DNA of 64,000 nucleotides from Gemmatimonadaceae bacterium (GTDB lineage: Bacteria; Gemmatimonadota; Gemmatimonadetes; Gemmatimonadales; Gemmatimonadaceae), in the NCBI GenBank assembly GCA_020852815.1, contig JADZAN010000023.1, positions 61,291-125,290 on the forward strand, written 5' to 3'. A program made the position numbers and the translations under genes. Under the pieces are notes generated by a model. That model worked only from the letters and a program-made list of their open reading frames with translations. It was not told the DNA's origin and did not search any database. Below, piece by piece: positions 30,382 to 37,926 of the stretch (position 1 is its first letter; every line of letters begins with the position of its first letter).

Positions 30382-30446
30382 TGCGCTGTGATGGTACGCT
30401 GTGATGGTGCGCTGTGATGGTGCGCTGTGATGGTGCGCTGTGATGG
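30382..30446. repeat. five 13-base tandem repeats upstream of an S9 peptidase gene
   Basis: Units TGCGCTGTGATGG run at 30382, 30395 (with one change, TACGC), 30408, 30421 and 30434, followed by a partial unit. The array starts 22 bases before the peptidase ATG at 30360, so it lies in the leader or promoter. The unit length is not a multiple of three, and the array is outside coding sequence. Confidence 0.9.
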
Positions 30447-30528
30447 TGCGGTGACCGCGCGCCGTGGTCGTCAGTGTGGGCGTGGAAACAGGTTGGCTCG
30501 TCAGGCAGGGCCGCTCGCGCCGCGCGCG

Positions 30529-33066
30529 CTACGGATTCCACCGCGCCAACCACGCCTCCGGTTGCCCCCGCAGGTACTTGTCGAACCACTCGAGCATCGC
30601 GCCGTCACGCCCTTCCTCGACCGACGGCCGCGAGTTGATCCCATGGTTCTCGCCCGCCACGCGAATGAGCTCAGCCTCGCGCCCAAGCATGCGCAGCGCC
30701 GTGAACATCTGCTCCGACTCGGTAGGGACCACGTTGGTGTCGCCGGTGCCGTGAATCAGGAGCATCGGCGCCTGGATCTTGTCGGCCGAGAAGAGCGGCG
30801 ACCGGTCGACGTACACATCCTTCCGGTTCCAGGGATAGCACCCGGGGCAGGTCCCGTCGGTGTAGCTGTAGCCGCTCGCCCCCGCCCCCCAGTAGTTGGC
30901 GATGTTGGAGATGCCGGCCAGCGCGATGCCGGTGCGGAAGATGGTCGTGCGTGTGAGCAGGTGCATCGTCATGAAGCCGCCATACGAATGGCCGAAGTTC
31001 CCCACCCTCGACGCATCGACGTAGCGATGCCCCTGCGCGAACTGCTGCGTCCCCTCGATGATGTCCGACGCCGCCGGATACCCCCAATCGTTGGTGTGAT
31101 AGTTCGAGAACTTCTGCCCGTACCCCGGCGCCCCCGCGGGATTCATCATCAGCACCACGTAGCCATTGGACGCGAACCAGAGCAGCCGCTCCTCGAAGTT
31201 CTTCTTCATGGCCAGCGTGCCGCCGTAGTAGTGCACGATCATCGGGTACGTCCTGGTCGAGTCGAAGCCCGGAGGGAGCCAGTACCACGACTCGATGTCC
31301 TCGCCCCGCGAGTTGCGGAACGACCACGCCTTCCACGTCGGGAGCGCAATGTTGTCGAACGCCGCGGCGTTAGGCGCGCTCACGGTCGATGTCGCGCCGG
31401 TCGCGAGGTCGAGGCGCTGCAGCGCCGGCGCGCTCACCGGCCCCTCCACGCTCGCCACCTGCACCCCGTTGGCGATGTCGAACGCGCCCATCGTTTCCGC
31501 CAATGACGGCATGGTCTCCAGCGTCACCGCGCCCAGCGCCGAGGTGACGGCGGCGCGCGTACGGGCCAGCAACGTGCGCGCGCCGGCATCCACCGGGACG
31601 TAGATGCGCCCGTCCTTCGCGCTCCACGTGAGCCGCGAACAGCCAAGCCCTCCGCCTATCGAGGGAACGTATCCCGCACTCAGGTGCACCAGCGCGGGCC
31701 GGTCGAGCGAGGTGGCGTACAGCTCGTTCTCGTAAACGCTGAACGTCGGGTCTTCCTGCGTCAGCTGCTCCTTCGCGCTGGCGCAGAACGCCACGGCGCG
31801 CGAATCGGGCGAGAAGGCAAAGGCAGAAGGCGCGTTGAATGCCTCGCGCGTCAGGTCGAGCAGCCGCCGAGTTGCCAGTGTCGCCACGTCCAGCGCCCAC
31901 AACTCGGCGCGCAGCCACGGACGTGCATCGCTCGTGTTGACCGAACGTGAGAAGACAATCGTCTTCCCGTCCGGCGACAGCTCCGCACCCGCGACGCCAA
32001 CCGCGGAATCGCCCACCAGCGTGGTGCGCGTCCCCTGCGCCACGTTCAGCGCGTAGAGATGCTCTTTGTCAGGCGAGTCACCAAAGCGCTGCCACACCTC
32101 CGTCAGGCGCCGCATCTCGCCGGGCTTCGTTGCCGGCGTTGTGGCCGCGCGTTCCTGGCCCGTGTAGTAGAGCCACGCACCATCCGGCGACCACCCCACG
32201 ATGCGGGAGATCGACTCGCCGCGCAGGAGGCGCTGCGATGCGCCCGACGTGGCCTCCCACGTCCAGAGGTCACGCCCAGGCACCTCCGTTCGGTCGGTCG
32301 CCGTCAGGAGTGCCAGTCGCTTCCCGTCGTTGGACCACGACGCCGACGACGGGCCGCCGGCGCGCAACTCGGTCAGCAGCTTCCCGCCGCCGACGTCACG
32401 CACCTCCAGCCAACTGTTGGTGCGATCGTTGACGGCGTCGCGCTGGCGCAGCACCACCGCCACGCGCGTGGCCGTGGGATCGAGCGTGACGTCACCGATC
32501 GACGTCACCCCGTGCAGGTCGCGCCACGTGGGGGCACGCCGGGCGTCGAGCGACACCGTCGTCACCGCCCCCGACGCCGGCGTCAGCGTCGCGACCAGTG
32601 GCGTCGATGCGCCTTTCGACACGCGCTGCACGAGCAACCAGTGCTTCCCGCGCGCCAGCGTGAGCTTGGTCGCCGTCACGCGAACGCCATCGAGCCAGAC
32701 GCGCCGCGTCTCGTCGCCGGCGAAGGTGAGCGTGGCGCGCTGCCATCGATCGGTCTCGATGTACGCCGACGCGTACGACAGCGCACCCGCCGCCGCCCCC
32801 GCATCGCCCGACGTCCATCGCAATGCAGCACCGCTGGGCCCCGCCACGGCGCGCCCTTCCACCGGCCACGCCCCATCGGTCGCCAGGCGCCAGCTCGCCA
32901 GCATCGCCGAATCGGACCGCGCGTTGCCGAACGGCGCCGGCGCCGGCACGCCAACCGACAGCCATCGATCAATCACCTGCGGCACCTGCGCGCCTAACGC
33001 CCCCGGCACCACCACCCCCACCACCCCCGCCAGCAGCACCACGCCAATCCTCGCGCACGATCTCAT
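30529..33066 (-). CDS. S9 family peptidase (prolyl oligopeptidase, second type)
   Basis: 845-residue exported peptidase with a signal peptide (MRSCARIGVVLLAGVVGVVV, cleavage near ALGAQV). A propeller-like N-terminal half has repeated LSPDGKTIVFSR and FSPDSRAVAF phrases. The catalytic domain has the nucleophile in NFGHSYGGFMTM, the Asp in IHGTGDTNVVP and the His in AGENHGI. GHSYGG differs from the GHSGGG of its two neighbours, so it is a different S9 subgroup (closer to acylaminoacyl-peptidase/DPP5-like proteins). Start at 33066 is chosen for the signal peptide; the frame is open upstream. It lies between two S9 genes of the other type. Confidence 0.92.
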   Translation of the reverse strand: MRSCARIGVVLLAGVVGVVVPGALGAQVPQVIDRWLSVGVPAPAPFGNARSDSAMLASWRLATDGAWPVEGRAVAGPSGAALRWTSGDAGAAAGALSYASAYIETDRWQRATLTFAGDETRRVWLDGVRVTATKLTLARGKHWLLVQRVSKGASTPLVATLTPASGAVTTVSLDARRAPTWRDLHGVTSIGDVTLDPTATRVAVVLRQRDAVNDRTNSWLEVRDVGGGKLLTELRAGGPSSASWSNDGKRLALLTATDRTEVPGRDLWTWEATSGASQRLLRGESISRIVGWSPDGAWLYYTGQERAATTPATKPGEMRRLTEVWQRFGDSPDKEHLYALNVAQGTRTTLVGDSAVGVAGAELSPDGKTIVFSRSVNTSDARPWLRAELWALDVATLATRRLLDLTREAFNAPSAFAFSPDSRAVAFCASAKEQLTQEDPTFSVYENELYATSLDRPALVHLSAGYVPSIGGGLGCSRLTWSAKDGRIYVPVDAGARTLLARTRAAVTSALGAVTLETMPSLAETMGAFDIANGVQVASVEGPVSAPALQRLDLATGATSTVSAPNAAAFDNIALPTWKAWSFRNSRGEDIESWYWLPPGFDSTRTYPMIVHYYGGTLAMKKNFEERLLWFASNGYVVLMMNPAGAPGYGQKFSNYHTNDWGYPAASDIIEGTQQFAQGHRYVDASRVGNFGHSYGGFMTMHLLTRTTIFRTGIALAGISNIANYWGAGASGYSYTDGTCPGCYPWNRKDVYVDRSPLFSADKIQAPMLLIHGTGDTNVVPTESEQMFTALRMLGREAELIRVAGENHGINSRPSVEEGRDGAMLEWFDKYLRGQPEAWLARWNP

Positions 33067-33157
33067 GAATTGATCCCCAGTGAGGAGTCCCCCAATCCCC
33101 ATACACCTAACGCGAACAGCAACCCCCGGACAGCAATCGCTCCCCGGGGGCCCCTGT

Positions 33158-33190
33158 CTCGTCTCTCGTCTTCTCGTCTTCTCGTCCTCT
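33158..33190 (-). repeat. GARGACGAG repeat after an S9 peptidase gene
   Basis: CTCGTCTCTCGTCTTCTCG and further CTCGTC units end at 33190, overlapping the stop codon of the minus-strand peptidase gene at 33189-33191. In the gene's sense the mRNA continues AGAGGACGAGAAGACGAG. A CCCCGGGGGCCCC palindrome follows in the same direction (33142-33154). Confidence 0.75.
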
Positions 33191-35648
33191 ACCAACTGAT
33201 ATAGAACGGCTTCCAATACGGGAAGCCGTCGTCGTAATCATCCCACGACGGACCTTGTCCCCCCTGGCCGCGGCTCCACGGATCATCCGGCTGCTTGATC
33301 TCGTAGTTGTCCGGCGGCGTGAGCCCCAGGAGGTTCTGGACGAAGTAGTCCCAGCGACGGCGAATGAAGTACGGCTCGTTGAGCCCGTGATTGCGGTTCG
33401 GCGCCCAGACCATGTCGAACGACTTGTTGGCCTTGATCAACTCGTCCACCAGCTGCACGGTGTTGGCCGGGTGCACGTTGTCGTCCATGTCGCCGTGCAT
33501 CACCATCAGCTTCCCCTTCAGGTTCTTCGCCATCGACTTGTTGGCGGAACCCTCGAAGTTGTCGGTCTTGCGCAGCGTGTCCTTCTTCATGAGCCCCTGG
33601 TACTTCTCGGCCCAGTAGATGTTGTAGCTGCGATTGTCGTGGTTGCCGGCCCCCGACACCGCGACCTTGAAGAAGTCGGGATAGCGCAGCATGGCATCGG
33701 TGGAGGCAAAGCCACCCCCCGAGTGCCCGAAGATCCCAACCTTGTCGGTGTCGATGAAGCCGTACTTCGCGCCGAGCTGCTTGATGGCGGTGATGTGGTC
33801 GGGGAGCCCGTTGTCGCCAAAGAAGCCGTAGTAGTTGTCGTGGAAGACCTTCGAGCGGAGCGGCGTGCCCAGGTGGTCGAGCTGGATCACGACGAAGCCG
33901 AGTTCGGCCAGCGCGAACGGCTCACCGCCATTCTTGAAGTTCCACGCCCCGACCGACCCCACCTGCGGCCCCGGGTAGATGTGCGAGATGATCGGGTACT
34001 TCTTCGTCGAGTCAATGTTGGGCGGGAGGTAGAGCAGGCCGTAGATGTCGGTCACGCCATCGCGCGCCTTCACGCTGAACACCTGCGCCGGCCGCCAGCC
34101 GATCGCCTTGAGGCGCGACACGTCGCCCTCTTCCAGCTTGCGCACGATCGCCCCCGTCGCCGCGCTGCGCAGCACGGTCACCGGCGGCGCCTCCACGCGC
34201 GAGTACGTGTCGACGAAGTACTTCCCGCTCGGGCTGAACGTGACGACGTGGAAGCCGTCCTCCGGCGTGACGAGCGTGAGCCCCTGCCCGTCGTAGCCGG
34301 CACGATACAGTTTGGGATAGTACAGGAAGCCGTCACGCCCGCGCGCGGTGAAGTAGACCTGCTTCGCCACCTCGTCGACGTACGAGATCTGCCCCACCTG
34401 CCACGCCCCCGAGGTGACCTGCGACTTGGGCTCCGGCGCCAGCGACATCCCGCCGTTGCCGGCGGTCGAGGTAACGCTCGCGACCCCCGCGCCATCGAAG
34501 CGATAGAGGTGCCCCCAGCCGTCGCGTTCGGACCACCAGAAGGCGTCCTTGAGGTCCTTCGTGACGTAGAACGACCCCGGATCCTGCGGGTTGGAGATCT
34601 CCACATACGTCTTGCCGGTGTCGCGCGCAATCACGCGCGTGGCGCCGGTGGACGCATCCACCTCGGCGAGGTACGCCGCCTTGGACCCGCGCATCAGCCA
34701 CGAGACGTGCACCTTCTGCGAGTTCTCGGCCCACGCCGAATCGCGCACCGAGCCGCCGATCGACAGGTTGTTGGGCCGCACCGGGAGCTGCGCCACCACG
34801 TTCGCCTTCGACGCCACGTCCACGATGTGCATCCGCGGGTACGGCACCGCCGTGTCACCGGGCAGGGCATACGGCTGCGAGTAGTGCTTGGGACGCTGCG
34901 GCGTGTAGGAGATGTAGTGCATGTGCTCCACGTACCGCTCGTCCTGGCGCATGACGGCGATCTTGGCCCCGTCGGGCGACCAGCGCAGCTGCGGACGCTG
35001 CGGCATGGGGCGCTGGAGCTGGCTCGGGCGCGGCATGGTGATGCCATAGCTGTTGTACACCACGCCGTCAGTCGTCAGCTGCACCGAGTCCTTGCGGGTG
35101 GCGCGGTTGCGCACCCACAGGTTGTGGTTGGAGATGAAGGCCTCGAGCTTCTTGTCCGGCGATGCCACGAAGGGGACTTCGCTCGGCAAGGTGTCGCCTG
35201 CCACGCACTTGTAGGTCGAGATGTTGCAGGTGAAGCGCTTGCGCACCGCGTTGAACTCGATCTCGCTCTCGTTGTCGCCGTCGTTGCCGAACCTGAAGGT
35301 GGCAAACGGGAGCTTGTTGCCGTCGAACGCCGTGTCCGACGCCGCCGTCATCGCCTGCGCGAGCTTCACGTGGTCGAACAGGAGGCGCCGCGCGTTGCTG
35401 ACGGGGTCGATGAGGACGAATTCCGCCCCCGTCGCCGTCTTGTTGCGGTACCAGAAGCGGTTCCCATCCTTGAACCACTGCGGTTGCACCTGATCGCCAC
35501 TCACGAGGCGGTCGGTGTTCCAGTTGAGCAGCTGCTCGGCGCGCGAGTAGGTCACCTGCGCCTGCAGCGGGACCGCGGCGATGAGCACCCCGGCGAGTCC
35601 GGGAAGCGCTCCGCGGAAGATGGGCCTGGCGAGAACGTGCCTGGTCAT
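33189..35648 (-). CDS. S9 family peptidase (DPP IV type)
   Basis: 819-residue exported serine peptidase, paralogue of the 27949-30360 product (YSRAEQLLNWNTDRL here, YARAEQLLPWNV there). Signal peptide from the ATG at 35648 (RPIFRGALPGLAGVLIAAVPLQAQ). Propeller half with LRWSPDGAKIAVMRQDE and PSGKYFVDTYS; catalytic domain with GIFGHSGGGFASTDA, the Asp in HGDMDDNVHP and the His in APNRNHGL. The C-terminal tail (KQPDDPWSRGQGGQG and on to PYWKPFYISW) is longer than in the paralogue. It follows the cupredoxin gene by 80 bases and is probably co-transcribed with susCD. Confidence 0.92.
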   Translation of the reverse strand: MTRHVLARPIFRGALPGLAGVLIAAVPLQAQVTYSRAEQLLNWNTDRLVSGDQVQPQWFKDGNRFWYRNKTATGAEFVLIDPVSNARRLLFDHVKLAQAMTAASDTAFDGNKLPFATFRFGNDGDNESEIEFNAVRKRFTCNISTYKCVAGDTLPSEVPFVASPDKKLEAFISNHNLWVRNRATRKDSVQLTTDGVVYNSYGITMPRPSQLQRPMPQRPQLRWSPDGAKIAVMRQDERYVEHMHYISYTPQRPKHYSQPYALPGDTAVPYPRMHIVDVASKANVVAQLPVRPNNLSIGGSVRDSAWAENSQKVHVSWLMRGSKAAYLAEVDASTGATRVIARDTGKTYVEISNPQDPGSFYVTKDLKDAFWWSERDGWGHLYRFDGAGVASVTSTAGNGGMSLAPEPKSQVTSGAWQVGQISYVDEVAKQVYFTARGRDGFLYYPKLYRAGYDGQGLTLVTPEDGFHVVTFSPSGKYFVDTYSRVEAPPVTVLRSAATGAIVRKLEEGDVSRLKAIGWRPAQVFSVKARDGVTDIYGLLYLPPNIDSTKKYPIISHIYPGPQVGSVGAWNFKNGGEPFALAELGFVVIQLDHLGTPLRSKVFHDNYYGFFGDNGLPDHITAIKQLGAKYGFIDTDKVGIFGHSGGGFASTDAMLRYPDFFKVAVSGAGNHDNRSYNIYWAEKYQGLMKKDTLRKTDNFEGSANKSMAKNLKGKLMVMHGDMDDNVHPANTVQLVDELIKANKSFDMVWAPNRNHGLNEPYFIRRRWDYFVQNLLGLTPPDNYEIKQPDDPWSRGQGGQGPSWDDYDDGFPYWKPFYISW

Positions 35649-35728
35649 GTCTCGATCTGGAGAAGGAAGGGCGGAGACCTCGCGCGTGGGGATGGCGCGC
35701 GGGCGACGCCGCCGTGAGCAGCGGAGCC

Positions 35729-36451
35729 TTACGGCACCACGCGCAGGAGCGCCTTCTCCTGCGAGTCGTGGTACTTGCAGCGGTACGAAAAGAGTCCCAG
35801 TTGCGTGGCGGGCCACAGGTAGGCCTGCGCCTTCTGCAGGTCGCCCGAGTCCCCCCACGGCCCACCCGTCACCGTATGCACCACGGTGTCGACGTTGTAC
35901 CAGCACACGTTCGCCCCCAGCCTCACCACCGCCTCGCCGTTCTCCGTCCCGTCGGGCTGGAGCTGGAAGAAACCGTCGCCGATGTAGATCTCGACGAGGT
36001 TCTGGTTGTAGTTGCCCAACTGGATGCGCACCGGAACATCGGTCGCCTTCCCGCCCTGCACGGTGCAGCGGATCGGATGCGGATACGGTTCGGGTACGAA
36101 CGCCACCCCCGGCGCGTTGAATCGAAGCTGGTAGTCGCCCGGAGTGAGTTGCGTGATCAAGAACTTGCCGTTGGCGTCCGGCGAGACGCGCGTCCCGGTC
36201 TGCCGCCCGTGGTCGTTCATCAGGATGAGCGTCCCGATATTGGGCTGCACCACGCCGGCCTGGTTGGTCACTGTGCCGGTGATGCTTCCGGTCGGGGTGT
36301 CCGGCGGGTCCACGATGCTTCCGCCCCCCCCGCCCCCCCCGCACGCGCCCACGCCGGCGCTCGCGAGAACGAGCCCCGCCCCCGTCGTGCCCAACGTCGA
36401 GAGAAAATCACGGCGTGAAAGTGCCGCGTGCATCAAGGAAACAGGCGTCAT
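35729..36451 (-). CDS. exported cupredoxin-like lipoprotein with carboxypeptidase-regulatory-like domain
   Basis: 240 residues. The leader has RRDFLSTLGTTGAGLVLASAG and a lipobox-like GVGAC followed by seven glycines, so it may use the TAT route and be lipidated. A carboxypeptidase-regulatory-like strand domain follows (SITGTVTNQAGVVQPNIGTL). The C-terminal part is plastocyanin-like: VCWYNVDTVVHTVTGG supplies one His, and SYRCKYHDSQ supplies Cys and His. The usual axial Met is replaced by Gln (C-x2-H-x2-Q). It may bind copper and carry electrons, or be a structural member of the peptide locus. It lies between susD and an S9 peptidase. Start at 36451 is set by the leader. Confidence 0.75.
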   Translation of the reverse strand: MTPVSLMHAALSRRDFLSTLGTTGAGLVLASAGVGACGGGGGGGSIVDPPDTPTGSITGTVTNQAGVVQPNIGTLILMNDHGRQTGTRVSPDANGKFLITQLTPGDYQLRFNAPGVAFVPEPYPHPIRCTVQGGKATDVPVRIQLGNYNQNLVEIYIGDGFFQLQPDGTENGEAVVRLGANVCWYNVDTVVHTVTGGPWGDSGDLQKAQAYLWPATQLGLFSYRCKYHDSQEKALLRVVP

Positions 36452-36540
36452 GACAGCGATGGTCGCGCGAGTGGTCCCGACGACTGCGGGGGCGAACCGG
36501 GAACCGGTCCGCCCCCGCGAATCGTGCCCGAGGTGCTGCG

Positions 36541-37893
36541 TTACTGCGTGACCGAGGGGCAGGTCCCCTCGCCATCCTTCATGCTCGTGTTGTTGAGGAT
36601 CTCGGTGCGCGAGAGCGGCAGCTTGGTCGCGCGCGCTGCGCCGAGGTAGTCCTTCACCACCCCGAAGCGATACAGGTCCTGCATGCGGTGCCCTTCGACC
36701 CACAACTCCGCCTGGCGCTCGTTGAGCAGCGCGTCACGAGCCGCCGTGGCGGTCGTCGGCGTCGTGATGGGCGGGAGACCAACCCCCGTGCGCGTGCGCA
36801 GCGAGTTGAGGATGCTGGCTTCGGTCGCGTAGTCGTTGTTCCGGTACGCCACCTCGGCTTCGATCAGCGTTGCCTCGACCTTCGAGAGCATGCGGATCGG
36901 CGCGCCGCGGTCGGAGTGCTTCGTGATGCCGAAGTACGCGAAGCGGTTGTTGACGCCCAGCTGACCGGCGCGCCGCGTCACCGCCATGCGCTTGTCATCC
37001 TTGGTGGGATCGAACCAGTCGCGCAGGTACGCCTCGCCCGTCGTCGTGGAGTCGATGACGTGCACGCGCGAGTGGTACATGCGGCGCAGCCCCCCGGACC
37101 GGTTGCGGTTCTGGTGGAACTGGTTCCCGGTCCACGACTGCGTGCTGGCCGCCCCTTCGGCGTAGATCGCGTTGTAGACGAACCCGGCGGCGACGTTCTG
37201 CGCATCGGTCTTGGCCGCCGCGTAGTTCCCCGCCATCAGGTTGGCGCGTGCACGCCCGGCATACGCCACGTTGGTCCACTTGGCCTGCGCCGTGGCATCG
37301 CCCTGGATGGCCTGCGCCGCCTGCAGCCCGGCCGTGAACTTCGTGATCGCCTGCTTCCACACCTCGGTATCCGGCGAGCGCGCCGCGTTCGCGGTCAGCG
37401 GCGACTCGCAATACGCACCGGCCATCAGCATGTCGGCCATGGCATCGGTGAGGAGCGCCTGGGCGCGCAGCGGCGAGGTTTGCGCCGCCGCACCAAGGAC
37501 CGTCCCCACGCGCGTCGCCGCGCTCTGCGCCGCGAAACGCGCCCGCAGGAGCTGGTTCTGCGCGTCGGAGAACGACCCATTGGTGGCCCAGTCGTGCCGG
37601 ATACGTCCTTCGGAAATGTCTTCCCAGTCGATCCACGTCGACGTCGACTCCACGTCGTCGCTCAATAGCTCGGTCATGACGATCATGTCGTCGTACGCGA
37701 GCATGAGGACGCCTTCGGCGCCGTCGGTAACGGTCTTGATGATGATGCTGTTGTTCAGGGCGTCGTCGCCGAACGCCTGCGGGTTCGGGACGTCGAGGGC
37801 GCCACTGCAGGCCACCCCGGACAGCAGCAGCGCCGCCGTCCCCGCGACCGACGCGAGGCGAACGGTGCCAGCCTGCCTTCTATGCGTAGTCAT
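36541..37893 (-). CDS. SusD/RagB family outer-membrane nutrient-binding lipoprotein
   Basis: 450-residue surface lipoprotein that caps a SusC-type TonB transporter and captures its ligand. The signal ends LLLSGVACSG (cysteine near residue 29), followed by LDVPNPQAFGDDAL. TPR-like helices follow, and the conserved C-terminal part reads LNERQAELWVEGHRMQDLYRFG, a hallmark of the family (ER-x-E-L-x-x-E-G-x-R). It is 33 bases after the SusC gene. With three S9 peptidases downstream, peptides are the likely ligand rather than glycans. Confidence 0.92.
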   Translation of the reverse strand: MTTHRRQAGTVRLASVAGTAALLLSGVACSGALDVPNPQAFGDDALNNSIIIKTVTDGAEGVLMLAYDDMIVMTELLSDDVESTSTWIDWEDISEGRIRHDWATNGSFSDAQNQLLRARFAAQSAATRVGTVLGAAAQTSPLRAQALLTDAMADMLMAGAYCESPLTANAARSPDTEVWKQAITKFTAGLQAAQAIQGDATAQAKWTNVAYAGRARANLMAGNYAAAKTDAQNVAAGFVYNAIYAEGAASTQSWTGNQFHQNRNRSGGLRRMYHSRVHVIDSTTTGEAYLRDWFDPTKDDKRMAVTRRAGQLGVNNRFAYFGITKHSDRGAPIRMLSKVEATLIEAEVAYRNNDYATEASILNSLRTRTGVGLPPITTPTTATAARDALLNERQAELWVEGHRMQDLYRFGVVKDYLGAARATKLPLSRTEILNNTSMKDGEGTCPSVTQ

Positions 37894-37926
37894 GTGAATG
37901 TGCTCGCAAGTATGGGTGGGTGTCGG

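Noticed and set aside
33255..35717. 820-codon plus-strand frame opposite an S9 peptidase gene
   Set aside because: Shadow frame; the translated content is Arg/Val/His-rich without any motif, and the opposite strand encodes a complete peptidase.
36689..37668. Plus-strand frames opposite susD
   Set aside because: No motif, antisense to a gene with a clear lipobox and SusD C-terminal signature.
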